From Candidatus Omnitrophota bacterium (GTDB lineage: Bacteria > Omnitrophota > Gorgyraeia > Zapsychrales > Fredricksoniimonadaceae): DNA of 52,526 bases. The stretch's first letter is position 1; every line of letters starts with the position of its first letter. Positions 18,515-29,092 of this stretch are shown here, one piece after another. The position numbers and the translations under genes were made by a program. The notes beneath the pieces were generated by a model. That model saw only the letters and a program-made list of their open reading frames with translations. It did not search any database and was not told where the DNA came from. The DNA lies in the NCBI GenBank assembly GCA_015233165.1, contig JADFYF010000006.1, positions 1 to 52,526 on the forward strand, in the 5' to 3' direction.

Positions 18515-19378
18515 TCAGGAAATTTTTTGTGCAAAGACAAACATTTCTCCGACGTTGAAAGGGATAACACCTGTCGGGGCCAATCTCAAGAGCCAGCGAA
18601 TGGGTTTATAAAAGAAGGTCTGGGGATGATGTTCACAATGTGTTTTTAGCATTTCTATACTTAGATATTTTATTGCCCAACCATGTTTTTTAGGTAGAAA
18701 ATGAGTTGTTGTTAATAACTGATTAATACTTTTGGTCGAATATAATAGAAGATGTTCCTGAACAAAATGTGGCCATTTTTCTTTTAATATCTTGAAGCTT
18801 AAAGAGTCGATCGTCGGTGTTACAAATAGAATACTTCCCCCTGGCGCTAGCTTCTTATGTAAGAGTGTGAGAAACTCAACTGGGTGGGGAATGTGCTCTA
18901 ATACATCAAATAACGTAATCAGAGAAAAGTACTCATCGGGAAACATATCATTGTTGAAATTGCCTACACGGATGACATCGGATCCTAGAAGTTTTCTGGC
19001 TACAGTGGCAGCCTGCTCGTTGACTTCCACACCAAAGACGTTCCAACCGTGGTTTTTAGCTACTTTTAAAGCTATTCCTGTCGCGCAACCAATTTCGAGT
19101 AAGTTTCCTTTGGGTACAAATTTTTCAACCCAAGTGTAATAATGCTCCGCTGTTTTTTCTCTGGGACGGGAGATATTGAGATTACCCGGGTCCTGGCTTC
19201 GTTTTAGAATATAATCTGCGTTATAGATTTCGCTTTCTTTAAATGAAACTCCGGGGTCTTGAAAGATTAATGAGCAGTCAGAACACTGAAAATAAGGAAT
19301 TTCTCCAGCAGCTGTTTGTATTGCAAGAGAGGAGATGCATTGCTTTCCTGAACAAACAAAGCATGAAGGTATTAACAC
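18515..19378 (-). CDS. class I SAM-dependent methyltransferase with N-terminal Zn-binding motif
   Basis: CFVCSGKQC...CSDCSLIF; LLEIGCATGIALKVAK; GTG start with SD tagga. Confidence 0.85.
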   Translation of the reverse strand: MLIPSCFVCSGKQCISSLAIQTAAGEIPYFQCSDCSLIFQDPGVSFKESEIYNADYILKRSQDPGNLNISRPREKTAEHYYTWVEKFVPKGNLLEIGCATGIALKVAKNHGWNVFGVEVNEQAATVARKLLGSDVIRVGNFNNDMFPDEYFSLITLFDVLEHIPHPVEFLTLLHKKLAPGGSILFVTPTIDSLSFKILKEKWPHFVQEHLLLYSTKSINQLLTTTHFLPKKHGWAIKYLSIEMLKTHCEHHPQTFFYKPIRWLLRLAPTGVIPFNVGEMFVFAQKIS

Positions 19379-19539
19379 GTCTATTCTCCTAAATTTGAAT
19401 CCATCAATAGTCCAATTTTGATATTTATAATATTACTCGAGGGAATTTAAGCAAATATATTTAAGTTTTATATGTGAATTATCTTGGAGATGGTATCATT
19501 AATAAAAATATTATCCTTAAGAAATATTGAAAAGATTAT

Positions 19540-20760
19540 ATGCGTATTGAAAAGATTGCAATATTGAAATTTGTTGATCACTGGGTAGGAGGACCAATTT
19601 GTATAATTTTGGTACTACTCTATCGTCTGACACACCCTTTTTATCGAACACATCTCCATGTCCCCTCAAAAGATCTCCCTCCCAAAAAAATAATGATTAT
19701 GAAATTTATCGGAATCGGTAGCATTACATTGGCATCATCCATGATTATTAATATTAGAAATAAATATAAAGATACAAAGATTTATTTTCTCACTTTTAGG
19801 GATAATAAAGAAATTCTGGATATTTTATCTTTGGCAGACAAAGTTCTAATTATTGACTATAGAAATCCTTTTTTGTTATTAAAGACAATTATTGGAAGTC
19901 TTTTATTTTGTTATAAGGAGCGGATTGATATTGTATTGGACATTGAATTTTATTCCAAATTCAGCACGATTATGTCTTTTTTATCGGGAGCACGATGGAG
20001 GGTGGGGTTTTATTTAGCACGATATTGGAGAAATTCATTAATCAATATTCCTATCTATTTTAATAATAGCAGGCATATCCTTGAAATATATTCAATGTTT
20101 TCTAAAGCTTTATTGGTGGATAATCAGAATTTGTATCCAAAAGAAATAAAGATTTCAGATCAAGAAAAAACTGAACTACTAACCATTTTAAAGGAGTATA
20201 ACATTCTTGATTTGAATAAATTTATAGCCTTTAATATACATGCTAGTGATCTTGCTTTATGCAGACGCTGGCCATTAAAACATTTTGTATCTCTAATAGA
20301 GTTGTTTTTTTCAGAAAATAAGGATATCAATATTATTCTAACAGGAGCGAAGAGGGAGGTTTCTTATTCTCAGGAGTTTTTAGAAATTCTGCCTCAACAG
20401 TATCGTCAGCGCGTTATTAATTTGACTGGGAAACTTGCTTTAAAACAATTCTTAACTTTATTAGCGCATATCCCTCTTTTTGTCACCAACGATACCGGAC
20501 CTTTTCATTTAGCTAAAGCTGTAGGTGCCCGAACCATTTCTTTATGGGGGCCTGGTTCCATTGATTTGTATGGTCCATTTGGTAAAGAGAAAGAAGTTCA
20601 GGATGTTATTTATAAAAGATACTCGTGCAGTCCTTGTCTTTATGTTTACAGAACTAATGCGGGATATTTTTGTGAAGGGAAGGCTCCTTGTATGGAAGAA
20701 ATACAACCTGAAGAAGTTTTGGATTTGATGAGACAGAGATTAAATCAAAGGATTTCTTAG
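19540..20760 (+). CDS. glycosyltransferase family 9 (heptosyltransferase-like)
   Basis: FVTNDTGPFHLAKAVGARTISLWGPGS. Confidence 0.85.
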   Translation: MRIEKIAILKFVDHWVGGPICIILVLLYRLTHPFYRTHLHVPSKDLPPKKIMIMKFIGIGSITLASSMIINIRNKYKDTKIYFLTFRDNKEILDILSLADKVLIIDYRNPFLLLKTIIGSLLFCYKERIDIVLDIEFYSKFSTIMSFLSGARWRVGFYLARYWRNSLINIPIYFNNSRHILEIYSMFSKALLVDNQNLYPKEIKISDQEKTELLTILKEYNILDLNKFIAFNIHASDLALCRRWPLKHFVSLIELFFSENKDINIILTGAKREVSYSQEFLEILPQQYRQRVINLTGKLALKQFLTLLAHIPLFVTNDTGPFHLAKAVGARTISLWGPGSIDLYGPFGKEKEVQDVIYKRYSCSPCLYVYRTNAGYFCEGKAPCMEEIQPEEVLDLMRQRLNQRIS

Positions 20761-20774
20761 AGTTTTAAGATCAT

Positions 20775-22292
20775 ATGCGTTTTATATTCAAATATTTCCT
20801 TTTGGTTGTCATCTGCTTAAGTATTTTTCTTATTTTTTATAAGTTTTCATACTTAAAACTCAATACCGCCGATAGCAGTATCTACTTAAGTAATGCAGAA
20901 AACATTGTTAATCATAAAGGATTTGTCGTTAGTTACAATCTTTGCCAGTCTTTTAATACGTTATATCATCCTATTTGGGCCTACTATCAACCTCTTTATT
21001 CGCTCTTTGCCTCTTTTTTTATTAGTCATGGCGGAATTGTCAAAGTCATTCAAGCCAATATTTTACTCTTCGCTTTAAACGTAACATTAATTTTTTATAT
21101 TGTTCAAAGTGTCATCCCTTCTCGTTTTAATATTCTTTTTATTTTCTTTTTAGCGTTTTCTTTTAATTTTTATATTTCAGCTTTCTATGCATGGACAGAA
21201 CAACTTCATTTTCTTTGTTTTATAGTAAGCTTTATTCTTTTTTTGAAACATTCAAAATCTTCTATTCATCTTATGATTTTAGGATTCTTGAATGGCATTT
21301 TTATGTTGATTAGAGTTGCACACTTTTATAATTTTCTAGCCTATTTGCCTGTTATTTTTATCGGCAAGGATCCTATTCGGAAGAAGTTAAATCAAGCGTT
21401 TTCTTTTATTGGGGGATTTATCTTTTCATTCGGGCTTTATCAATTGTTTTGCTGGTTTTCATACCATAGCTTCTATCCTGAATATGCAAGACCCGGAGCA
21501 AGTTATGGTTTGGCTCGCTTTGCAACGGCAACTGTGTATAGTTTAGATAAGGTTGGAATACAGATTTTCCCTACCCACTTTTTCTCCTTTAAACATTTTT
21601 TGTATATTCAAGAGCATCTGAGGGATTTCTTTTATCAGATGCCGTTTTTTTTATGGCCTTCTTTATTTTATTTCTTTCTTCCAAAGCATAAAAGAATGGA
21701 TGGAGGTCTGATTGCCCTTTGCTTTTCTCAGAGTATTTTTACCGTATTGGGATATTCATTGACATATTATTGGTTAACATTTTCTTTTGATTCTTTAAGG
21801 TATTCATTAATTCCTTTTGTTTTGATGAGTATTGCGGGTTGGTATTGCATGTATCAAGGGTTATCATTATCAGAATCATGGGGTAAGAGATTGGCAGGTT
21901 CTGTGATATTGCTAAGTCTTTTATGTCCGCAAATCGCCAGATTTATATCATTTAAAGATTATTTTTTGAAACATCCTTTATTGGAGCAGCCGTATTACAA
22001 GGATTTGTTTGCAAGTTTTGAATGGATTGATAAGAATTTACCAAAAGAGGTTTTGGTGGCTTCTGATGAAGATCAGCAAGGATATTTTATGCATCGTCCC
22101 TTTATTTCAACACCGGTAGGACAATCTTTTAATTGTCAGAATTTCCTTTTATACAATAAGATTTACTCTCCGGATTATTATTTACTTTCTTCTAATATCT
22201 CTGATGAATGTCTGAATTTTGCAAAGGTGAAACAAACGAAGCTGTTTTCAAATCATACTTTTAGGGTTCTACGTGTTATGAAAGGCAGATGA
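20775..22292 (+). CDS. multi-pass membrane glycosyltransferase-like protein (GT-C type)
   Basis: Many TM segments; NTADSSIYLSNAENIVNHKGF first-loop motif. Confidence 0.55.
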   Translation: MRFIFKYFLLVVICLSIFLIFYKFSYLKLNTADSSIYLSNAENIVNHKGFVVSYNLCQSFNTLYHPIWAYYQPLYSLFASFFISHGGIVKVIQANILLFALNVTLIFYIVQSVIPSRFNILFIFFLAFSFNFYISAFYAWTEQLHFLCFIVSFILFLKHSKSSIHLMILGFLNGIFMLIRVAHFYNFLAYLPVIFIGKDPIRKKLNQAFSFIGGFIFSFGLYQLFCWFSYHSFYPEYARPGASYGLARFATATVYSLDKVGIQIFPTHFFSFKHFLYIQEHLRDFFYQMPFFLWPSLFYFFLPKHKRMDGGLIALCFSQSIFTVLGYSLTYYWLTFSFDSLRYSLIPFVLMSIAGWYCMYQGLSLSESWGKRLAGSVILLSLLCPQIARFISFKDYFLKHPLLEQPYYKDLFASFEWIDKNLPKEVLVASDEDQQGYFMHRPFISTPVGQSFNCQNFLLYNKIYSPDYYLLSSNISDECLNFAKVKQTKLFSNHTFRVLRVMKGR

Positions 22293-23161
22293 GTATGAAG
22301 GGGATTATTCTTGCTGGTGGTAAAGCAACGAGACTTTATCCTGTGACTAAGGGGGTCTGTAAGCAGCTGCTTCCGGTTTACGATAAACCTTTAATTTATT
22401 ATCCTTTGTCGGTTTTGATGCTAGCTGGTATTAAAGATATCTTGATCATATCGACGCCTGAGGACAGGGAGCATTTTCAGGGGTTTTTTAATGACGGGCA
22501 TCATTTAGGAGTAAACATATCTTATGCTATTCAGCCTCAGGCCCAGGGCATCGCTCAAGCATTCTTGATTGGAGAAAAGTTTATTGGTAAGGAACGGGTG
22601 GCATTAATTTTAGGGGACAATATCTTCTTTGGGGATAAACTGGGTCATGTTCTTAGGGAAGCCATCTCACATAAGCATGGAGCCACAGTATTTGGTTATA
22701 AGGTGAGTGATCCTTGTCGATACGGAGTGATTAGTTTTGATAAGAATGCGAGGCCAAAGACTATTATCGAGAAACCTAAGAAATCATTGTCTGACTGGGC
22801 CGTCACAGGTCTTTATTTTTATGATCACCATGTGGTCGATGTGGCTAAGACATTAAAACCATCGGCGAGAGGAGAATTGGAGATTACAGACATTAATCAA
22901 TATTACCTTAAGAAGAATCAATTGCATGTTTTGTGTCTCAGCCGAGGGTTTGCCTGGTTAGATACAGGAACTCCGGACTCTTTGTTGGATGCTTCGATAT
23001 TTATAAGAATTGTCGAGGAGAGGCAGGGATTGAAAATTGGGTGTATTGAAGAAGTGGCCTTTCGTATGGGTTTTATTACTAAGAAACAGTTGAAGGTTTT
23101 GGCAAGAACGATGAATACGTCCTATGGGAATTATCTTCAAAGGATAGCTCTCAATGAATAA
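22289..23161 (+). CDS. rmlA: glucose-1-phosphate thymidylyltransferase
   Basis: MKGIILAGGKATRLYPVTKGVCKQLLPVYDKPLIYYPLSVLM; ALILGDNIFFG. Confidence 0.9.
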   Translation: MSMKGIILAGGKATRLYPVTKGVCKQLLPVYDKPLIYYPLSVLMLAGIKDILIISTPEDREHFQGFFNDGHHLGVNISYAIQPQAQGIAQAFLIGEKFIGKERVALILGDNIFFGDKLGHVLREAISHKHGATVFGYKVSDPCRYGVISFDKNARPKTIIEKPKKSLSDWAVTGLYFYDHHVVDVAKTLKPSARGELEITDINQYYLKKNQLHVLCLSRGFAWLDTGTPDSLLDASIFIRIVEERQGLKIGCIEEVAFRMGFITKKQLKVLARTMNTSYGNYLQRIALNE

Positions 23162-23975
23162 TAGAGTGTTAATTCTAGGTAATGGCTATATTGCATCAAG
23201 ACTGCAAAAGCAATGGGGTTGTCCTGTCTATGATAAGAAGATTCTCAGCTATCAGGATGCGGTTGATGCGATCAAGAAATATAAGCCAACTGTTTTAGTT
23301 AATTGTATTGGGTATGTCGGAGAGCGTAATGTGGATGATTGTGAGCTAGATGTGGATCGATGTTTGCTGGCGAATACCATGGTTCCCATCTGGTTAGGGG
23401 AGGTAGCTTTTAGGAAAGCTATCAAATTAGTGCATATCAGCAGTGGGTGCGTTTATCATTATGATTACAAGAAACAAAAACCTATGACAGAAGAGCAGTT
23501 GCCGGATTATTTTAAGTTATTTTATAGTCGGACGAAGATTTATGCGGAGGGTGTATTAAATACTTTAGTCAAGAACAGTAATGTGTTGATTGTTAGAATA
23601 AGGATCCCTTTAGATAGAACTCCTCATCCACGCAATCTTCTTACAAAACTCATTAAGTATAAGAAGGTTATTAATATCCCTAATTCAATAACCTATATTC
23701 CAGATTTTATTAAAGCTTTGGAACATTTACTTAAGATGGATGCCAGAGGAATCTTTAATATTGTTAATAAAGGGGGTTTGAAGTATTCCGCATTAATGGA
23801 TATCTATAAGAAAAGTGTTCCGGATTTTAAATATAAAATAATTTCCCCTGAAGATCTTCATCTCGATCGGACAAATTTATTATTGTCTGTTCGCAAACTA
23901 GAAAAGACTGGTTTTAAAGTCCAAAAGATTAACGATGTTTTACTGGAATGCGTCGAGCATTACGTTAAACATTAA
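23154..23975 (+). CDS. NAD(P)-dependent sugar epimerase/reductase (RmlD-like SDR)
   Basis: LILGNGYIASRLQ, YSRTKIYAE. Confidence 0.7.
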   Translation: MNNRVLILGNGYIASRLQKQWGCPVYDKKILSYQDAVDAIKKYKPTVLVNCIGYVGERNVDDCELDVDRCLLANTMVPIWLGEVAFRKAIKLVHISSGCVYHYDYKKQKPMTEEQLPDYFKLFYSRTKIYAEGVLNTLVKNSNVLIVRIRIPLDRTPHPRNLLTKLIKYKKVINIPNSITYIPDFIKALEHLLKMDARGIFNIVNKGGLKYSALMDIYKKSVPDFKYKIISPEDLHLDRTNLLLSVRKLEKTGFKVQKINDVLLECVEHYVKH

Positions 23976-23981
23976 CTCACT

Positions 23982-25187
23982 TTATAAGTGTCTAAATGTC
24001 TCACCGGTTAGTTTCTCTGCTTCAGCTGTGATTGTTCCTGTATGTCTTCCAAAGCAAATCCCTAAAGCTTCATAAATAGCCACTTGACGAAGATCAACAT
24101 GACGCTGCGTGATGGCTTCCTTGGTATCCATGTAACGAACCTTGCCATTGTTGATTCCGGCAACGGTCACGCCGATGATGCCTTGATTCAAGAGAAGAAA
24201 GGCGCCTGCACCCACTTCTTGACCAAAGTTGACGTCATAGGCGCTGGAGTGTCCGCAGCGGACCAGATGGCCTGGTGTCACAGCGCGTACTTCGGGATTT
24301 TCATTGATGCCTTTAACAAACATTCCTGTTTTTTTCATTAAATCATGGATGCTAGGATCCGCTTTAAGACGTTTGCTTAATTGCTGGCAGACATAATTAG
24401 CAGCGCCAGCTAATCGTTTATGACCAAACGCGTCTACAGGGGCTGATTCATCGACGATATCTGCACCGCTTGCGTCTTTAATTCCTTCCGCGACAACAAT
24501 CATGTAGGTTCCTGCGCGGACATCACTATTCATGATGCGTTTAAAATAGCGTTGTTTCATGTGTTGGTAGAGAATATCAAAATCGCAGGGGATCTCAGGG
24601 ATAATGATGGCATCCGCGTTAGCAGCAACCCCACCGCGAAAAGCTGTGTGTCCAGCGTAACGGCCGAAGACTTCCATAGCTAAAATACGATTATGGGTCA
24701 TGGCTGTTGTTTTTAAATCTTGCAGAAAGTTGGCAATACGGTTAATCGTAGAATCAGCACCGACGGAATAGGTCTGAAGATCCAGATCCATCGTTTTAGG
24801 GGCATGCACGCATTTAATACCATGCTCGGTCAAATCAACCATAACGCTTCCGGAATCGTCGCCGCCGGAAATGATAAGGCCGTCCAACTTAAATTTTTCT
24901 AAACCTTTTTTGATGCGCAGATATTTATCAGCATCTTCAATTTTCTTAATCTTGACGCGGGAATGACCAGCTTCGGAACCAGCTAGGTTGGCGTCAATTT
25001 CGTCAATACGTTCGTACGTCAGTTCTGTGAGCTTGTCAAAATCCACCAGATTATATAAACCAGCATAACCATTGGGGATGACGAAGCAGGTGGCTCCGTG
25101 GGAGAGAGCCATGGAAGCCGCCCCTTTGATAACACCATTAAGACCTCCGCAGTCTCCACCTGAAGTGATAATTCCGATACGTTTCAT
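23982..25187 (-). CDS. phosphofructokinase, probably PPi-dependent
   Basis: MKRIGIITSGGDCGGLNGVIKG; ISGGDDSGSV; PKTMDLDL; EVFGRYAGHTA; start trimmed to ATG 25187 with SD aaggagct. Confidence 0.88.
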   Translation of the reverse strand: MKRIGIITSGGDCGGLNGVIKGAASMALSHGATCFVIPNGYAGLYNLVDFDKLTELTYERIDEIDANLAGSEAGHSRVKIKKIEDADKYLRIKKGLEKFKLDGLIISGGDDSGSVMVDLTEHGIKCVHAPKTMDLDLQTYSVGADSTINRIANFLQDLKTTAMTHNRILAMEVFGRYAGHTAFRGGVAANADAIIIPEIPCDFDILYQHMKQRYFKRIMNSDVRAGTYMIVVAEGIKDASGADIVDESAPVDAFGHKRLAGAANYVCQQLSKRLKADPSIHDLMKKTGMFVKGINENPEVRAVTPGHLVRCGHSSAYDVNFGQEVGAGAFLLLNQGIIGVTVAGINNGKVRYMDTKEAITQRHVDLRQVAIYEALGICFGRHTGTITAEAEKLTGETFRHL

Positions 25188-25288
25188 ATATAAGCTCCTT
25201 GAGTAGAAATTAAGGGTTAAATAATAAATGGAAGGCAATAAAGTAGCATAAACATTAAGAGAAATCAAATTGAAAAGAGAGAAGGGGA

Positions 25289-26953
25289 TTAAGGCTTCTG
25301 GGCGGTGGTCAGCATATCTTCGGCGTGTTGCAGGGATATCTTGGTGGCATTTTGTCCGCTCATCATTTGGGCAATCTCTTCCACACGAGCTTTATTGTCT
25401 AGAAGTTTCACCTCTGTCGTTGCGCGGCTGGCTTTAACAGATTTTACGACTTTAAAATGTCGGTTGGCAAAGGAGGCGATTTGAGGCAGATGGGTAATGA
25501 GAATGACCTGACGGTGCTTGGCCAGATCCGTAAGCTTCTTCCCTGTGATTGTTCCTAAACGTCCGCCGATTTGAGCGTCGATTTCATCAAAGATAAGAAC
25601 AGGAATAGGATCAACCTTGATCAGGGCTTTTTTAAGGGCCAGCATGACACGGGCAGCTTCGCCTGAAGACACAATCTGGGCTAAGGGTTTAAGCTCCTCG
25701 CCGGCATTGGGGCTGATGTAAAAGACAATATGATCAGAGCCTTCGGGACCAAAGGAAGTCTTCTCGAAGCGGACTTCAAACTGAACATGATTGATGCCTA
25801 GTTCCTTGAGTTCTTTTTCAATAGTCGTATTGAGATCTTCTGCGGCGGCCTGACGAGCTTTAGAGATTTTATTGGCAATCTTGGTTAATTCTTTTTCTTT
25901 GTCAGAAATATTCTGGCGAAGTTGGGAGTCATTGTTTTCAAAGTCTTTGATCAGATCCAGTTTTGCTTTTGTTTCTTGATAGAAGTGAGCGGCCTCTGTC
26001 AGGGAAGGGCCGTATTTGCGGCGGATATCCTGATACGTGTCGTAGATTCTGTTAATTTCTTCAGCTTGAGATGGATCGAAACTTAAGCTTTCGGCGTAAT
26101 GAGTCAATTGGCTAATCAGATCAGTTGTTTGTTCCTGAATGAGAGTGAGTTCATCTAAAAGAGGGGTTGTTTTTTCATCGATCTGATTTAGATTCTTCAG
26201 AGGCGTAAATGCTTTGCGTAATTGCTGATGAACGCCGACGTCCTCATCTTCCAGAATTCCTAAAAGATTCTGAATATGTTCGTAAAGCTTCTGAGCGTTG
26301 TTAATTTTGACAATCTCCTGAGAGATTTCTTCATATTTGTCTTCGCTCAAAGGTACAGCTTCCAGTTCCTTGACCTGATGGGCCAGAAGGTCCACATCCC
26401 GTTGACGTGTTTGAGATAATTCTGTCAGCGAAGCCAGTTTCTTTTGCAAGTCGGTATATTCGCGATATAAGTCTGTGTAATCTGTCTTGAGATTTTTAAA
26501 CTCAACTAATTTATCTAACATTTTTAGATGTTCATTTTCAGAAAGAAGCATTTGATGGTCGTGAGCCCCATGAAAATCAATCAGATGATTGCCGATACTT
26601 TTCAGTTGACCAACTGTGACATTTAAACCGTTGATTTTGATTTTATTTTTGCCATCCGCCGCTAAAGATCGCTGGATAATGAGTTGAGTGTCTGTGTCCG
26701 TTAAGAAATCCTGAAAAACTTCATTGGAGAGTAAGTTCTGATTAAGATCAAGAACGGCTTCAATGACGCAGGGATTCTTGGGGTCTCGGATTGAAGAGGC
26801 ATCAATGCGTTCTCCCAGGACGGAACGCAGGGCATCAATAAGAATGGATTTTCCGGCACCGGTTTCACCGGTTAAGATGTTCAATTTCTCATCAAATTCG
26901 ATGGCAATTTTGTCGATTAGTCCGAAATTTTGGATAGTCAGTTGGCTAAGCAT
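25289..26953 (-). CDS. recN: DNA repair protein RecN
   Basis: MLSQLTIQNFGLIDKIAIEFDEKLNILTGETGAGKSILIDAL; SSGEAARVMLALK; IFDEIDAQIGGR. Confidence 0.95.
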   Translation of the reverse strand: MLSQLTIQNFGLIDKIAIEFDEKLNILTGETGAGKSILIDALRSVLGERIDASSIRDPKNPCVIEAVLDLNQNLLSNEVFQDFLTDTDTQLIIQRSLAADGKNKIKINGLNVTVGQLKSIGNHLIDFHGAHDHQMLLSENEHLKMLDKLVEFKNLKTDYTDLYREYTDLQKKLASLTELSQTRQRDVDLLAHQVKELEAVPLSEDKYEEISQEIVKINNAQKLYEHIQNLLGILEDEDVGVHQQLRKAFTPLKNLNQIDEKTTPLLDELTLIQEQTTDLISQLTHYAESLSFDPSQAEEINRIYDTYQDIRRKYGPSLTEAAHFYQETKAKLDLIKDFENNDSQLRQNISDKEKELTKIANKISKARQAAAEDLNTTIEKELKELGINHVQFEVRFEKTSFGPEGSDHIVFYISPNAGEELKPLAQIVSSGEAARVMLALKKALIKVDPIPVLIFDEIDAQIGGRLGTITGKKLTDLAKHRQVILITHLPQIASFANRHFKVVKSVKASRATTEVKLLDNKARVEEIAQMMSGQNATKISLQHAEDMLTTAQKP

Positions 26954-27090
26954 GGGTTCAATGTTATCAAAGAAGACAGTGTTTGAGAAGGTTAAAAATC
27001 AGCCATTCATTTTGATTGAAGTCAGAAGCGCAAGGCAGTATACTTCTTCAATAAAAATTATTTTCTGAATCAGAATCAAACGATATCAAT

Positions 27091-27972
27091 ATGTCTATAA
27101 AAACCTTCATTGATGTTCTACGTCTTCGGCAGTGGGTCAAGAATCTATTTATTATTTCTCCGCTTATTTTTTCAGGGCGTTTTAATGAAATACATCTGTG
27201 GCTGCATTGTTTATTGACGATGGCGGCGTTTTGTTTGGTCAGCAGCGGGATGTATATCATTAATGACCTTGTCGATTTAAACGAAGACCGGAGGCATCCT
27301 AAGAAGGCCCAGAGGCCTTTAGCAGCAGGAAGGGTGAAGACATCCACTGCTAAGATGGTGGCGATGTTTCTTTTAGGATCGGGGGGCCTACTGTGTTTGA
27401 GTCAGGGCCGTGATGTTTTTATATTGGCGTTATGTTATGTCCTGTTGCATGTTCTCTATAATCTACGCACCAAGCATCTTGTCATTCTGGATGTTCTGAC
27501 CGTTGCCTTAGGATTTCAGATTCGAATTTGGGCAGGATCTGCGGCAGTTCATATCATACCTTCCGCATGGCTTCAGATTTGTATGTTTGTCTTAGCTCTA
27601 TTCTTAGGTTTTACAAAACGTCGTTGTGAGATTGTTTATTTAGAAAATTCAGCCTCTTCTCACCGGGCAGTTTTATCCCATTACACAGAGTATTTCTTAG
27701 ATCAGATGATTGTGATCTGCTCCACGTTATCGATTGTTCTGTATGGTCTTTATACCGTTTCTGCAGAGGTCACGGATCGTATTCATGGATATGCGATGTT
27801 TTATTCCATCGGTTTTGTAGTGTATGGTATTTTTCGTTATTTATATCTTCTTCATGTTAAGAAGTTGGGAGATGATCCTAGTGAAGCTTTACTGTCGGAT
27901 CGACCGATGATGATTAATATTGTGTTGTGGCTGCTGTTTATAGTAACTGTGATTCAATTAGCTCATACCTAA
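27091..27972 (+). CDS. UbiA prenyltransferase family (decaprenyl-phosphate phosphoribosyltransferase-like)
   Basis: LRLRQWVKNLFIISPLIFSG; NDLVDLNEDRRHPKKAQRPLAAG. Confidence 0.82.
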   Translation: MSIKTFIDVLRLRQWVKNLFIISPLIFSGRFNEIHLWLHCLLTMAAFCLVSSGMYIINDLVDLNEDRRHPKKAQRPLAAGRVKTSTAKMVAMFLLGSGGLLCLSQGRDVFILALCYVLLHVLYNLRTKHLVILDVLTVALGFQIRIWAGSAAVHIIPSAWLQICMFVLALFLGFTKRRCEIVYLENSASSHRAVLSHYTEYFLDQMIVICSTLSIVLYGLYTVSAEVTDRIHGYAMFYSIGFVVYGIFRYLYLLHVKKLGDDPSEALLSDRPMMINIVLWLLFIVTVIQLAHT

Positions 27973-27974
27973 AC

Positions 27975-29078
27975 ATGCCTAAGATCAGTCTTACGGATAT
28001 ATTCTTCTCTCATGGCAGTTGGTCCTTAAAGTTTATAAAGTTTCTCGATTTTATTTTTGGAACGGCGATTTCCTTGATAGTGTTCAAGTCAATAAGAACA
28101 CCAATTCCAAATCATGTTCGTAGAATTCTCATTATTCGTCCAGGAGGAATTGGGGATGCTGTATTTCTGTTGCCTATTCTAAGAATTCTTAAAGACAATC
28201 ATATTCAGATAGAAATTCTTTGTGAGCCTCGAAATCAGGAGGTATTTACTTCTCAAGGGTATGTGACTTATTCTTACTTACGATTGGATACATGGTGGAG
28301 AGTTCTGACTCATTCCTATGACGTTGTTGTTGACACAGAACAGTGGCATTATTTGACGGCAATTTTGAGTTATTGTGTTAAAACATCCTATAGAATTGGA
28401 TTTGCCACAAGGGCTCTTCGTGCGAAATTATTTAATAAGCAGGTGATGTATGGAACGAACGATTACGAGTTAGATAACTTCTTGAGATTATTTGAAGGTT
28501 TACTACCCTTTGATTATAAGAGGATCCATGTTAATCATTCATTTGATATTTCTGGAAAATTAAAGACGTGGGCTTCTCAACAAGTGCCTACAAAGAGTAT
28601 CGCGGTGTTTCTGGGAGCAAGTATTGCTATCAGGCGTTTTTCTAAGAAGCAAATATTAGATATTGTCCATATCATATTGACCAAAGGATATTCTCCTGTT
28701 CTTCTAGGGGGTAGAGATGTTGTTTGGTGTGCTAATGAAGTATTAAGAGAGAATGGGGCGCAGAGGATTTATAATTTTGTTGGAAAAGTATCTTTAACAG
28801 AAAGTGCGGCGCTCATTCAAAGGTGTCAGAGTTTTATTGGTATGGATTCAGGGGGGGCTCATCTGGCATCTGCCGTTGGAACTCCTGTCTTGTCCGTTTT
28901 TGGTCCTGGCAATGTTCATAAATGGCAAATGAGGGGAGAGCACCATGAGGTTCTAACGAACAACTCTTCTTGTTCGCCATGCACTAAATTTGGTTATACT
29001 GTACCGAGTTGTCAAGGTTCGTATCATTGTTTAAAAGAATTAGATCTTCAAAAAAGGGTATCGTTATTTATTAATTAA
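27975..29078 (+). CDS. glycosyltransferase family 9
   Basis: ILIIRPGGIGDAVFLLPIL; FIGMDSGGAHLASAVGTPVLSVFGPGN. Confidence 0.88.
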   Translation: MPKISLTDIFFSHGSWSLKFIKFLDFIFGTAISLIVFKSIRTPIPNHVRRILIIRPGGIGDAVFLLPILRILKDNHIQIEILCEPRNQEVFTSQGYVTYSYLRLDTWWRVLTHSYDVVVDTEQWHYLTAILSYCVKTSYRIGFATRALRAKLFNKQVMYGTNDYELDNFLRLFEGLLPFDYKRIHVNHSFDISGKLKTWASQQVPTKSIAVFLGASIAIRRFSKKQILDIVHIILTKGYSPVLLGGRDVVWCANEVLRENGAQRIYNFVGKVSLTESAALIQRCQSFIGMDSGGAHLASAVGTPVLSVFGPGNVHKWQMRGEHHEVLTNNSSCSPCTKFGYTVPSCQGSYHCLKELDLQKRVSLFIN

Positions 29079-29092
29079 CTCTAGAGGGAATT

